A DNA stretch of 24,177 bases from assembly GCA_900540705.1 (NCBI GenBank), contig UQGR01000031.1, positions 1-24,177 of the forward strand, given 5' to 3'. Under the pieces are notes generated by a model, which was given only the letters and a program-made list of their open reading frames with translations, searched no databases and was not told where the DNA came from. Both the position numbers and the translations under genes were made by a program. Source of the stretch: an uncultured Mollicutes bacterium (GTDB lineage: Bacteria; Bacillota_I; Bacilli_A; Acholeplasmatales; Anaeroplasmataceae). This document shows, piece by piece, positions 14,290 to 22,493 of this stretch (its first letter is position 1; the number at the start of each line of letters is the position of its first letter).

Positions 14290-15558
14290 TTAATTTTCTA
14301 GCATTAAATGAATGATTTCTTTATCTGTTTCTGCCATTCCAAGACTTGCAAGCTCACCAATATTATGAATCATCTCTTCAACGCTTTTAGGAACGATGCC
14401 ATCCCCGCTATGGAAAGGATTTCCCTCTTTACAAAGCTGATAGCCTAAAATGCCGGCATCTACACTAGCTCCTATCTTCGCAGCACAAGAAGCCTTTGCA
14501 CCATCACAGATAATTCCTGATACGATAGCTAAAGAATTAATCAATGTATTAGAGATTATCTCAAAGCTTTCTCCATATAAATATGCAATGGCAGCTCCCG
14601 CAGCACATCCAGCCGCAACAGCTCCACAAAAGGCAGAAAGCCTGCCAATACCTGTTTTGATATGAATCGTCAAAAGGTTAGATAATATCAAAGCACGATA
14701 CAGCTGTTCCTTTGAACAATGTAATTCTCTTGCATAAACGATTACAGGGATAGAACAGGTTATCCCCTGATTCCCACTCCCGCTGTTGATTACAACTGGA
14801 AGCTCGCAGCCATTCATTCTAGCATCAGAGGCTGCAGCTGCATAGGCTCTAGCCTTAGTAGAAATATCGTTTGGATAGCATTTTAAGATGGTGCTTCCAA
14901 TATTAGCGCCAAAGGAGTTTGAAAGTCCCGCCTCTGCAATCTTCATATTACATTCTATTTGTTCATCTAACATATCCTTGAGTCCTATGATGTCTACTTG
15001 ATTTGCAAATTCATAAATTTCAGTTACGTTAAGAATTTTATGATCTGTTAAATCACTAATTTTCTTTACATGATCCATTTTTTTGTTTACTTCATAAGTA
15101 TCATTTTTTCTCAACAAAACTAAATTTGTATGATTATCTACAATTCTTGCCTCCACTTCATCCTTACCTTCGGTCATAAAAATATGGATGTCAAAAATAA
15201 ATTCGCTTTCAGAGGCAAACACCTCTATATCGGCATTCTTTAAAAATTCTAGACAGTTCTTTTTATTTTCTTTAGTCACATGACAAAGACATTCCAATCT
15301 AGATTCTGCTTCTCCACCAATCATACCAATTGCAACTGCAGCTCGAATACCACGAAGTCCTCCAGTATTAGGAACCACCACTGATTTTACATTTTTAAGA
15401 ATGTTACCTGAAACATATATCTTCACCTTAGCCGGCATTCGTCCCAATAAGGTTTTTGCAATACATGCCAAATAACTAATGGCAATGGGTTCTGTACATC
15501 CCATTGCCTTTTTTAATTCTTCCCTTAAAATTTGAATATATTCTACTTCATATCTCAT
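14290..15558 (-). CDS. cyuA: L-cysteine desulfidase (UPF0597/CyuA family)
   Basis: This 422-aa protein matches the CyuA/YhaM family, related to serine dehydratase alpha chains. It should split L-cysteine into pyruvate, ammonia and sulfide using a [4Fe-4S] cluster. Signatures are KKAMGCTEPIAISY (Cys21), VVPNTGGLRGI, NSGSGNQGIT and the Cys-rich region with IICDGAKASCAAKIG. Cys residues in these three places are the expected cluster ligands. It follows the SpoU methyltransferase by 3 bp and has a GAGGTAAAA ribosome site. I see no strong terminator after it. Some annotators would call it serine dehydratase-like. Confidence 0.9.
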   Translation of the reverse strand: MRYEVEYIQILREELKKAMGCTEPIAISYLACIAKTLLGRMPAKVKIYVSGNILKNVKSVVVPNTGGLRGIRAAVAIGMIGGEAESRLECLCHVTKENKKNCLEFLKNADIEVFASESEFIFDIHIFMTEGKDEVEARIVDNHTNLVLLRKNDTYEVNKKMDHVKKISDLTDHKILNVTEIYEFANQVDIIGLKDMLDEQIECNMKIAEAGLSNSFGANIGSTILKCYPNDISTKARAYAAAASDARMNGCELPVVINSGSGNQGITCSIPVIVYARELHCSKEQLYRALILSNLLTIHIKTGIGRLSAFCGAVAAGCAAGAAIAYLYGESFEIISNTLINSLAIVSGIICDGAKASCAAKIGASVDAGILGYQLCKEGNPFHSGDGIVPKSVEEMIHNIGELASLGMAETDKEIIHLMLEN

Positions 15559-15561
15559 TTT

Positions 15562-16257
15562 TTACCTCAGCCAATACATAATGATACTTCCAGCAATCGC
15601 GACATTTAATGATTCTGTATTTTTCATTGGAATATAAATATTTTTATCTATTATGGAAAATACTTCCTCTGATATTCCATTTCCCTCATTTCCTAACACA
15701 ACTGCCACATGTTCTTCCTTTTCAATCTGTTCTAAGGATATGCCATTAATAACATTTGTGCCATAAACTTGATACCCCTTTAAGCTTTGAATAAACTCCT
15801 TTGGATTTCCAAATAAAAAATTCAATTTAAAGATGGCACCTTGGGAAGAACGAATTACTTTATCGTTATATATGTCTACAGAGCCTTCACCTATAAAGAT
15901 AGTTTCAAAGCCAAAGGCACAGGCACTGCGCATAAGAGTCCCCATATTCCCTGGATCCTGAATGCCATCCAAAATTAAGACATGCTTGGACATAGCTTGA
16001 TTTTGAATCATTTTACATAAGCCGATTTCCTGAACAATTGTATCTGTATTGCATATTTTTTTCATAATTGCTTCAGATACACCAATATATCCTTCACGCT
16101 CTATGGTAGAGTAGGCTTCTACAAGAACGCCAGCCTTTTGAGCCTCCTCTACTAGATGAGCCCCCTCCACTACAAACAGCTGTTCCTTTTTGCGATATTT
16201 TGCTGATTTCAGCTTGTATAATAGCTTTACTTTAGAATTTTCTAAGGATTGAATCAT
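15562..16257 (-). CDS. SpoU/TrmH-family RNA 2'-O-methyltransferase
   Basis: This 231-aa protein has an N-terminal substrate-binding part (about 1-85; KYRKKEQLFVVEGAHLVEEA) and a knotted SpoU domain. Motif 1 is DPGNMGTLMRSA (101-112), motif 2 VVLGNEGNGIS (186-196), and motif 3 IPMKNTESLNVAIAGSI (209-225), which form the SAM-binding knot. The N-terminal layout is that of rRNA methyltransferases such as RlmB and the Bacillus YsgA type rather than tRNA TrmL. The target nucleotide cannot be told from sequence. The AGGTGAT site precedes the ATG; the gene sits 8 bp after the YitT gene. Confidence 0.9.
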   Translation of the reverse strand: MIQSLENSKVKLLYKLKSAKYRKKEQLFVVEGAHLVEEAQKAGVLVEAYSTIEREGYIGVSEAIMKKICNTDTIVQEIGLCKMIQNQAMSKHVLILDGIQDPGNMGTLMRSACAFGFETIFIGEGSVDIYNDKVIRSSQGAIFKLNFLFGNPKEFIQSLKGYQVYGTNVINGISLEQIEKEEHVAVVLGNEGNGISEEVFSIIDKNIYIPMKNTESLNVAIAGSIIMYWLR

Positions 16258-16265
16258 AGAATCAC

Positions 16266-17150
16266 CTACATAATCGTCTTTCTGGCAAATCTTCCAACGG
16301 TTCCCTTGGCAGGAGCAATAATGATGAAAACCTTAGGATCGGTTTCTACACAGATTTTTTTAGCTCTAGCCAATTCATAGCTAGTTAAAATTACAAACGC
16401 ATCCTTCTTTTGAGCATGGGTATAGGCTCCCTCTACACTCATTAGAGTAACCCCTCGATGAAGCTCCTGCATAATTCGGTCAGCTATTTCTGTAACATTT
16501 TGAGAAATGATATCTAAGCGAACATAGTTGTATGCTGTATGTATCTTATCGATAACCAAAGAGGAAATGATGATGCGAATAAAGGTATACATAGAAATCT
16601 CCCAGGCATTAGATAAAATACCTCCACCAACTAACGCGATTAAGCAATTAAATACCATTGTAAATGTTCCTATAGAAATTCCTTTTCCAATCGATAAAGC
16701 TTGAGCGACAATATCTAAGCCTCCAGTGGAGGTTCCAAAGCGTAAGGCAATACCATTAGCTAAGCCGGTGATAAGCCCTCCTATTAAAGCAAACAATAGC
16801 TGATTATCTAGCGCATTTATTCCAAAGGTATAGGTAGGTATCCATCCCATCATAAAAATGGACTGCACAATCACGGAAAGTAAGGAATAGATGGCAAAAC
16901 GCATAGATACCTTCTTCCAGCCATATACGAAAAGTGGAATATTAAAAATAAAGGTTAAAACTCCCAGAGGAATTTCAAACTTTGAGCACATAAAAATAAT
17001 CTGCTGAATAATCTGACCTAAACCTGTAACTCCAGCTGCATAAAGACGTGCTGGTGTCAAAAACCACATAACACCCAAGGAGTACACTATTGCCGAAGCT
17101 AATACGATAAACACATGAAAGGATTCTTCTAGAACAAGCTTTTTATTCAT
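16266..17150 (-). CDS. YitT family membrane protein (DUF161/DUF2179)
   Basis: This 294-aa protein has five to six membrane helices in residues 10-200, including the family motif GTSTGGLDI. A soluble C-terminal DUF2179 domain follows at about 210-290 (RGVTLMSVEGAYTHAQKKDAFVIL, VFIIIAPAKGTVGRF). The family is common in Bacillota. Its transport role is unproven. It heads a run YitT-SpoU-cyuA with gaps of 8 and 3 bp and has its own promoter just after the spore-protein terminator. Confidence 0.9.
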   Translation of the reverse strand: MNKKLVLEESFHVFIVLASAIVYSLGVMWFLTPARLYAAGVTGLGQIIQQIIFMCSKFEIPLGVLTFIFNIPLFVYGWKKVSMRFAIYSLLSVIVQSIFMMGWIPTYTFGINALDNQLLFALIGGLITGLANGIALRFGTSTGGLDIVAQALSIGKGISIGTFTMVFNCLIALVGGGILSNAWEISMYTFIRIIISSLVIDKIHTAYNYVRLDIISQNVTEIADRIMQELHRGVTLMSVEGAYTHAQKKDAFVILTSYELARAKKICVETDPKVFIIIAPAKGTVGRFARKTIM

Positions 17151-17182
17151 ACAACAAACACCTCATAGAATTTTATATAACA

Positions 17183-17191
17183 ATTATATCA
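17183..17191 (-). promoter_or_regulatory. Extended -10 promoter of the YitT operon
   Basis: TGATATAAT on the minus strand is a consensus extended -10, about 33 bases before the YitT start. No -35 is needed. A TTGACT at 17197-17202 is too close to this box (10 bases) but could serve a second -10-like TTATAT 18 bases further on. Confidence 0.55.
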
Positions 17192-17202
17192 TACTTTTAG
17201 TC

Positions 17203-17230
17203 AAAAAAAAGGTGGAATTTTTTCCACCTT
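17203..17230 (-). terminator. Terminator of the spore-protein gene
   Basis: AAGGTGGAA (17209-17217) pairs with TTCCACCTT (17222-17230) around four bases. On the minus strand it is followed by eight T. It lies about 19 bases after the spore-protein stop. Confidence 0.9.
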
Positions 17231-17248
17231 ATCCTTATAAATTAGGTA

Positions 17249-17503
17249 TTACTTATTAGACTTACCCTTTTCAAATAGCTTCTTAGTCATTTCTCCACCT
17301 ACTCTACCATTTTCAGCAGCAGTAGCGTTTTTACCAGGCTGAATGCCTAACTCAGAAGCAACTTCTTGTTTTAATGCTGCAGTATCAGTAGATTGCTTTG
17401 CACGCTCAACAGCACGCTTAGTAATGTTTCCACCTACTCTACCATTCTCTTGAGAAGATTTTGAAGCAGTATTTGCAGACATAGAACTTTTCTTGCTTGC
17501 CAT
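17249..17503 (-). CDS. Alpha/beta-type small acid-soluble spore protein
   Basis: This 84-aa protein carries the family pattern in its C-terminal half: LKQEVASELGI (44-54), where the germination protease would be expected to cut near EVA, and ENGRVGGEMTKKL (64-76). Such proteins coat spore DNA and protect it from UV and heat. The N-terminal half contains a second copy, ENGRVGGNITKRAVERAK (19-36), in place of the usual leader. An AGGAGGTG site precedes the ATG. The upstream sequence fits a forespore promoter. It is monocistronic with a strong terminator. Confidence 0.88.
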   Translation of the reverse strand: MASKKSSMSANTASKSSQENGRVGGNITKRAVERAKQSTDTAALKQEVASELGIQPGKNATAAENGRVGGEMTKKLFEKGKSNK

Positions 17504-17525
17504 AATTTCACCTCCTCGCAGTAAT

Positions 17526-17554
17526 TATTCTTACCACTACAGACAAAATTATAC
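17526..17554 (-). promoter_or_regulatory. Forespore (sigma-F/G-type) promoter of the spore protein
   Basis: On the minus strand GTATA (17550-17554) fits the -35 pattern GYWTA. GGTAAGAATA (17526-17535) fits every position of the -10 pattern GGnnAnAHTR. The spacer is 14 bases against the usual 15. It lies between the thiI stop and the spore-protein gene. Confidence 0.6.
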
Positions 17555-17558
17555 AAAT

Positions 17559-18800
17559 TTATTTATTTTTTATTTCAAGTAACACTTCTCTTACTTCTAA
17601 TCCGAGTAAAGATAAATCTAAATCACTATTGGCCTCAATAGTAATGCTGTTGGTATGGGCTACAGCTTCTTCCACTAGCTTAGCAAAATCAAAGCTTTCC
17701 TCAAACCTTTCACACTTATCCACTTTAGGAGCAGTAGCTGGAGCCTTTGGTAAATATACTGTACAACAATCCTCAAAAGGCTTAATCGACAATTCATAAC
17801 AATCAATTTTATTGGATAGCTTGATAATATCCACCTTATCATAGGTACATAATGGTCTTAAAACTGGAAAATTGGTTACTGCATTGATAGTTTGCATGCT
17901 TTTCAAGGTTTGACTTGCCACCTGACCTACAGATTCTCCATTGATGAGGCAAAGGCAATTCTTTTTTTCAGCCAAAGCGCTTGCAATACGATACATCATT
18001 CTTCGCATAATGGTAATATTATAGCTTTCTGGAATATGCTCTAATAAAGCCATATGCAATTCCTTAAAAGGAACCATATGTAAATTAATTTTATTATCTG
18101 GGGCATATAAAGCTAGCTTTTTCACTAAATCTACTACCTTTTGAGCAGATTCAATGGAGGTTAATGGAGTAGATTCAAAATGAATACACTCTATTTCTAC
18201 ACCCTGCTTCATCGCTAAATATCCAGCAACTGGAGAATCAATCCCCCCTGACAGCATCAACAACCCCTTGCCAGCAACTCCAACAGGATATCCTCCCATT
18301 GCCCGTATCTCTGTATTGTATAAGTAGCAGCTATTGCCTTTTAATTCTATACTTAGGGTAATCTCTGGATGATGAACATCTACAGTCAGTCCTTTATGAT
18401 TGGCAAGAACATAACCAGATACCATCCTAGTTACCTCCATTGAATGGTAAGGATAGCTCTTATTTGCTCGTTTTGTTTCGACCTTAAAGGATGCCTTATC
18501 TTTTACGATTTCCTTCATTAGCTCTAAGGCTGTATTCTTTATGGTTTGGATATCATTTTCACATTTTACCACTAAGGAATAGGAGGAAATGCCTGAGACA
18601 TATTGAAGCCTTTTTGTCACCTCATTGACATCACAATTCTTTAGATAAATATAAATACGGTCATGTGTATTTTCAATCGTAACATCTAAGCCCTGCATTT
18701 TTAACGCCATCAGCTCGTAAAGTCTTCTTAAAAATTCTTTTTGATTTTTCCCCTTTAACGTTAAATCGCCAAAGCGAACTAAAATTTGATTATAAAGCAT
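17559..18800 (-). CDS. thiI: tRNA 4-thiouridine synthase ThiI
   Basis: This 413-aa enzyme puts sulfur into U8 of tRNA and into the thiazole of thiamine. The N-terminal ferredoxin-like part and THUMP domain span about 1-165 (VRFGDLTLKGKNQKEF, then the GGYPVG stretch at 169-174). The PP-loop ATPase follows with LSGGIDSPVAGYLAMKQG (183-200) and the conserved INGESVGQVASQTL. It lacks the C-terminal rhodanese domain of E. coli ThiI, as in Bacillus, so a separate sulfur donor (a cysteine desulfurase) is needed. None is next to it here. Confidence 0.95.
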   Translation of the reverse strand: MLYNQILVRFGDLTLKGKNQKEFLRRLYELMALKMQGLDVTIENTHDRIYIYLKNCDVNEVTKRLQYVSGISSYSLVVKCENDIQTIKNTALELMKEIVKDKASFKVETKRANKSYPYHSMEVTRMVSGYVLANHKGLTVDVHHPEITLSIELKGNSCYLYNTEIRAMGGYPVGVAGKGLLMLSGGIDSPVAGYLAMKQGVEIECIHFESTPLTSIESAQKVVDLVKKLALYAPDNKINLHMVPFKELHMALLEHIPESYNITIMRRMMYRIASALAEKKNCLCLINGESVGQVASQTLKSMQTINAVTNFPVLRPLCTYDKVDIIKLSNKIDCYELSIKPFEDCCTVYLPKAPATAPKVDKCERFEESFDFAKLVEEAVAHTNSITIEANSDLDLSLLGLEVREVLLEIKNK

Positions 18801-18831
18801 ATCTCATTCCTCATTTCTAAAACCCATATGC

Positions 18832-18859
18832 ATTATACCAAAATAAGAGATTTTTTCAA
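18832..18859 (-). promoter_or_regulatory. Promoter of thiI
   Basis: On the minus strand TTGAAA (18854-18859) and TATAAT (18832-18837) have a 16-base spacer, about 30 bases upstream of the thiI start. It is back to back with the msrC promoter. Confidence 0.75.
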
Positions 18860-18888
18860 TGGAAATCACAAGGAAAAAGGACTATAAT
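18860..18888 (+). promoter_or_regulatory. Promoter of the free-Met-sulfoxide reductase gene
   Basis: TGGAAA (18860-18865) and TATAAT (18883-18888) stand 17 bases apart on the plus strand. The -10 starts a small imperfect palindrome, CTATA/TATAG (18882-18898), whose role is unclear. Confidence 0.55.
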
Positions 18889-18919
18889 CAAACTATAGTA
18901 GGAAAAGAGAGGACTTCGT

Positions 18920-19381
18920 ATGCAAAACTATACAAAAATTATAAATATTATGAAGGAACTCATTTGGGATAATGAGCTAGATATTACAATACTCGCCAAT
19001 ACAAGTGCGTTACTCTACGAAATGCTTCCTAACATTAACTGGGTAGGCTTCTATCTTTTTAGAAACAATTTACTTCTTTTAGGCCCATTTCAAGGAAAAC
19101 CAGCCTGTACGAAAATCCCATTAGAAAAGGGTGTTTGTGGAGCCTGCGCAACAACGCTAGCCACTATAAATGTCCCCGATGTACACCAATTTAAAGGGCA
19201 TATTGCATGTGATTCTGCCTCAAAAAGTGAACTATGTGTTCCTATCCTATTACACGGAAGACTATATGCTATACTAGATATTGATTCTCCTAGTGTTCAT
19301 CGTTTCACCTTAGAAGATCAAAAAGGTATAGAACAAATCCGTTCTATACTCCAAAAGGAATTAGAAAAAATAATTGACTAG
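18920..19381 (+). CDS. msrC: Free methionine-(R)-sulfoxide reductase (GAF domain)
   Basis: This 153-aa single GAF-domain protein belongs to the YebR/fRMsr family, which reduces free methionine-R-sulfoxide. Signatures are NWVGFYLF, LLGPFQGKPAC (Cys63), GVCGACA (Cys73) and FKGHIACDSASKSEL (Cys97). The spacings 10 and 24 between these cysteines match the catalytic and resolving cysteines of characterised members. It would scavenge oxidised methionine, useful beside a methionine uptake system elsewhere in this window, though the two are not linked in an operon. Confidence 0.93.
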   Translation: MQNYTKIINIMKELIWDNELDITILANTSALLYEMLPNINWVGFYLFRNNLLLLGPFQGKPACTKIPLEKGVCGACATTLATINVPDVHQFKGHIACDSASKSELCVPILLHGRLYAILDIDSPSVHRFTLEDQKGIEQIRSILQKELEKIID

Positions 19382-19403
19382 TAAAATACTTTTATGGTAT
19401 AAT
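19374..19403 (+). promoter_or_regulatory. Promoter of rpsD
   Basis: TTGACT (19374-19379) and TATAAT (19398-19403) have an 18-base spacer, and TGG precedes the -10 as an extended element. The -35 lies within the last codons of msrC, overlapping its stop. Confidence 0.8.
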
Positions 19404-19410
19404 GTCAAAG

Positions 19411-19556
19411 CGTGGGTAAAAAGCAGCTGCCATTTATCCTATAGCTCCTATCTTAAAGCCTATATGGCATTACTAGTAATCTTCGCTGCTTCATGGTGAA
19501 CGTATAATTTAAGATTTCCTATAGTAGATGGCAAACGATTTTACTCCCTAATAAAA
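19411..19556 (+). ncRNA. Structured rpsD leader, probable S4 autoregulatory RNA
   Basis: This is a 150-base transcribed leader with nested pairing. GGGTAAAA (19414-19421) can pair with TTTTACTCCC (19539-19548), with a bulge. AAGCAGC (19421-19427) pairs with GCTGCTT (19485-19491). TGCCAT (19428-19433) pairs with ATGGCA (19464-19469). TTACTAGTAA adds a small hairpin. A second ATGGCA at 19528-19533 offers TGCCAT an alternative partner near the ribosome site. Bacillota rpsD genes are known to be repressed by S4 binding their leader, which is why I suggest that role. The individual pairings are my own reading. Confidence 0.6.
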
Positions 19557-19575
19557 TATTTTGGAGGAAAAACAA

Positions 19576-20175
19576 ATGTCAAGATTTACAGGTTCTACCT
19601 GGAAGGTTTCTCGTCGTTTAAACTACTCTGTTAGTGAAACAGGCAAAGAGTTAATCAAGAGAAAATATGCTCCAGGACAACACGGCGCTAAGCGCAAGAA
19701 ATTAAGTGAGTATGCAACTCAGATGGCTGAAAAGCAAAAGGTTAGATTTACCTATGGTGTTTCTGAAAAGCAGTTCAGAAAAACCTTCAACGAAGCTTCT
19801 AAGCAAGAAGGTAAAACAGGTGTTAACTTCTTAAAACTTTTAGAGGTTCGTTTAGACAATCTAGTTTACCGTTTAGGTTTTGCAGCAACAAGAGCACAGG
19901 CTCGTCAGCTAGTTAACCATGGACACGTTGTAGTAGATGGAAAAAAACTAGATATCCCATCTTATCGTGTTAAGGTTGGCCAAACTATCGCAATGAAGGA
20001 AAGCTCTAAGGATTTAGTTGTTGTAAAGGCAGCATTAGAGGCTAAGCTTTCTCGTGCAGAATACTTATCTTTTGATGAAAATACTATGGTTGGATCTTTA
20101 GTAAGAATTCCTGAAAGAGATGAATTTTTACCAGAAATCAATGAACAGCTAATCGTCGAATTCTACAACAGATAA
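19576..20175 (+). CDS. rpsD: 30S ribosomal protein S4
   Basis: This 199-aa protein is of normal S4 length for Bacillota and lies alone rather than in the alpha operon, as usual in this group. It has an N-terminal region SRFTGSTWKVSRRLNYS, the Arg/Lys-rich YAPGQHGAKRKKLSEY and the S4 RNA-binding fold RLDNLVYRLGFAATRAQARQ...LVNHGHVVVDG. It lacks the N-terminal zinc-ribbon cysteines, so it is the Cys-minus form. The frame is open from a TTG at 19561, but GGAGG before the ATG at 19576 fixes the start. It initiates 16S folding and probably represses its own leader. Confidence 0.97.
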   Translation: MSRFTGSTWKVSRRLNYSVSETGKELIKRKYAPGQHGAKRKKLSEYATQMAEKQKVRFTYGVSEKQFRKTFNEASKQEGKTGVNFLKLLEVRLDNLVYRLGFAATRAQARQLVNHGHVVVDGKKLDIPSYRVKVGQTIAMKESSKDLVVVKAALEAKLSRAEYLSFDENTMVGSLVRIPERDEFLPEINEQLIVEFYNR

Positions 20176-20177
20176 GA

Positions 20178-20210
20178 CAAAAAAGGAACCAAGTGGTTCC
20201 TTTTTATTTT
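20178..20210. terminator. Terminator of rpsD, also usable on the minus strand
   Basis: GGAACCA (20185-20191) pairs with TGGTTCC (20194-20200) around AG, extended by A-T pairs, with T runs on both sides. It separates rpsD from the convergent ABC permease gene. Confidence 0.9.
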
Positions 20211-20240
20211 GCAGAAAAATTATACTCTTCTCCTCTGTTC

Positions 20241-21245
20241 TTAAAATATAAGCGTTAAAATTAAACTAACCCCAATTACTACTCCATAGGTTATATAGCT
20301 GACCTTTGAAAACTTAGGACTCCTATGATATACACAGTAGCCTATAAAAATACCAACTGCCACTAGGATAAAAGCTAAATAATCTAACTTTGCAGCAGTA
20401 CAATACTGCCAAATATGGATTAAAATTGCTAGTATCGGCAGGAAGACCTTATATCCAAAAATACCATCACATAAATTCTGTGTCCGAAGGGCAGAATCTC
20501 TACCCGCATCCCAAAGCAAGTAAGCAATCAAAAGATAACCTAATATTATTTCTATACTATAAATGGAGATATATAAATTTTTAGAAAATTCTCTTCCGTT
20601 GGTGAAATTAAAATTATCAAATATTAATTCATCAAAACCATTAATAAAGGTTTGCAAGAAAAATGAAGGAAGTGGTGTGTAAGCTTGAAATGCTTCCAAT
20701 AGTATAAGGGGTACCAAGGCGGCTAAAATCATACCAATTCCCCAATAAATTATTCCATCTAGTATTGTATTTGCCTTATAATAAAATAATAACAGGAAAT
20801 GAAATATAGGAATACACATTAGAAAACGAAATGACGCCAAAATACAGAATTCGTTTATGAGGGCGCCAAGAGATTTCGTCTCAGGCAAGTATCCCATTCC
20901 TTTTGTTATGCACATAAAAAGGATACAGATTATTATATACAATGCGGTGGAAGTAATTATACCTATTATAGCAGCAAAATACTTTCCTATAAATAATTCT
21001 CTTTTAGTCACTGGCAAGCTATAAAATGCATCTGCTGATGTTCTTTTTTTATTGTAAGAAAAACTATAAAGAATAATTCCAAAAAATAAAAGTATCATAA
21101 AATAACTTAAGAAACCCTTATAAATACCTATATGAATATCTTTATTAGGTAAAATAATGAATCCTGTTGCAATACTCATTAATCCTAAATATATCGCAAG
21201 AGGGGCTATCATTCTTTTCAGTTCAAAAATAAAGACCTTTCTCAT
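20241..21245 (-). CDS. ABC-2 type transporter permease
   Basis: This 334-aa protein has about eight to ten membrane helices and the ABC-2 pattern: an N-terminal EL.R helix (VFIFELKRMIAP), then a cytoplasmic loop with SADAFYSLPVTKRELFIGKYFAA (about 70-93), the family's typical coupling segment. Its ATG overlaps the ATPase stop by 4 bp. With the GntR gene it forms a YtrA-like operon. Such systems are usually linked to wall-active antibiotics or membrane stress. The substrate is unknown. Confidence 0.85.
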   Translation of the reverse strand: MRKVFIFELKRMIAPLAIYLGLMSIATGFIILPNKDIHIGIYKGFLSYFMILLFFGIILYSFSYNKKRTSADAFYSLPVTKRELFIGKYFAAIIGIITSTALYIIICILFMCITKGMGYLPETKSLGALINEFCILASFRFLMCIPIFHFLLLFYYKANTILDGIIYWGIGMILAALVPLILLEAFQAYTPLPSFFLQTFINGFDELIFDNFNFTNGREFSKNLYISIYSIEIILGYLLIAYLLWDAGRDSALRTQNLCDGIFGYKVFLPILAILIHIWQYCTAAKLDYLAFILVAVGIFIGYCVYHRSPKFSKVSYITYGVVIGVSLILTLIF

Positions 21246-22123
21246 TGTTCTTTCATCCCCTCTTCTACCAAGTTTTTAAAGTAATCATTAAAATCCATTT
21301 GCAGTTCTTCCATCATAACTGGATTTGTCTTTTTCAATTCCATTAAAATTTCATCAGAACGCTTCACAACAATTTGAACAATCTTACCCACAATTTTTAA
21401 TTCAGTATAATTAAATTTTTGAAACATCTCTTCTTCCACTGGAAAGGTATAGGCCAATTGATATTTAGCGAAAGCCTCCAAGCCCTCTAAAATTTCTCCA
21501 GAGGCAAGAACTCTCTGCTGGTCCAGTACAATATAATTATCAATAATATCCTCTAAATCCTTTAAGGAATGGGAAGAAATAATCACAGTCATTGGATTCT
21601 TTTCAAAGACTTCCATTAAGAAACGCTTAAATTCTTCTCTAGCTAAAGGGTCTAAGCCATCAAAGGCTTCATCTAAAAGTAGATATTTCACTTGACTGGC
21701 GATAGCTAAGCATAAAAATAATTTTCGACGCATTCCCTTTGAATAATGCATAACCTTTTCTTTAGGGTCTAATTTAAATTTTTCCACATAATTTAAATAT
21801 AAGGGATAGTCAAACTTTGAGTAAAACCCCTGATACATTCTTGCTAGACTCTCAGCGGTAGTGTTAAATCCATAGTACGGCTCATCTGGAAGAAAAAACA
21901 AAAGTTCCTTACTTTTAGAACTAGAATCCACCTGCACATGGTCTAATAATATTTCTCCATCTCTTACCTTATAAACTCCAGAAATTAATCGCATAAGTGT
22001 GGATTTACCTGCACCATTTATACCAATAAGTCCTATTATTTTTCCATCTTCAATCGTTAGAGATATATCTTTTAATACGAGCTTTTTTCCAAAGGAATGG
22101 GTTAAGTTTTGGATCTCAATCAT
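21242..22123 (-). CDS. ABC transporter ATP-binding protein (YtrB/EcsA-like)
   Basis: This 293-aa ATPase has Walker A GINGAGKST (about 38-46), a degenerate signature YSKGMRRK in place of LSGGQ, Walker B YLLLDEAFDGLDP and the switch His in IISSHSL. The C-terminal 80 residues are an accessory tail. The altered signature is common in ABC-2 exporters. The ATG at 22121-22123 lies within the last codons of the GntR gene (8-bp overlap) behind GAGGAAAAT; an upstream in-frame ATG is less well placed. Confidence 0.92.
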   Translation of the reverse strand: MIEIQNLTHSFGKKLVLKDISLTIEDGKIIGLIGINGAGKSTLMRLISGVYKVRDGEILLDHVQVDSSSKSKELLFFLPDEPYYGFNTTAESLARMYQGFYSKFDYPLYLNYVEKFKLDPKEKVMHYSKGMRRKLFLCLAIASQVKYLLLDEAFDGLDPLAREEFKRFLMEVFEKNPMTVIISSHSLKDLEDIIDNYIVLDQQRVLASGEILEGLEAFAKYQLAYTFPVEEEMFQKFNYTELKIVGKIVQIVVKRSDEILMELKKTNPVMMEELQMDFNDYFKNLVEEGMKEQ

Positions 22124-22472
22124 AATTTTCCTCCTCATAAATTCTTTTTAATAATTCTTCTACTTTTTCCCGTTGAATTCCTATCTCCCTAAAATGTCTT
22201 ATCGTCTTTTCCACCTCATCTAGCATTTGACTTTCAGTTTCAAGGACACAAACAAACATCCCCTTTTTAGGAATCGTATAGATAACCTTTTTTTCCTCCA
22301 AAAGAGAGTAAGCTCGTTCAATCGTATTAGGATTCACTCCCAATTCAAGTCCGAGCTTTCTACAAGAAGGAAGCTGTTCGTTTTCTTTATATACTCCTAG
22401 ACGAATTAAAGTCTCAAGCTTTTCAGCTACCTCAAGGTAGATAGACTGCTTACTTGTTATTTTTATCTGCAT
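22116..22472 (-). CDS. GntR-family regulator, YtrA subfamily
   Basis: This 118-aa protein has an N-terminal winged helix-turn-helix (about 8-75; VAEKLETLIRLGVYKENEQLP...SCRKLGLELGVNPNTIERAY) with the GntR recognition helix NPNTIERAYSLLEEKKVIYT. A short helical C-terminus follows for dimerisation. The small size without an effector domain defines the YtrA type, which controls its own ABC transporter operon. An AAGGAGGG site precedes the ATG. Its promoter contains a tandem repeat suited to binding. Confidence 0.92.
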   Translation of the reverse strand: MQIKITSKQSIYLEVAEKLETLIRLGVYKENEQLPSCRKLGLELGVNPNTIERAYSLLEEKKVIYTIPKKGMFVCVLETESQMLDEVEKTIRHFREIGIQREKVEELLKRIYEEENYD

Positions 22473-22493
22473 CGTTTCCCTCCTTATACCTCT

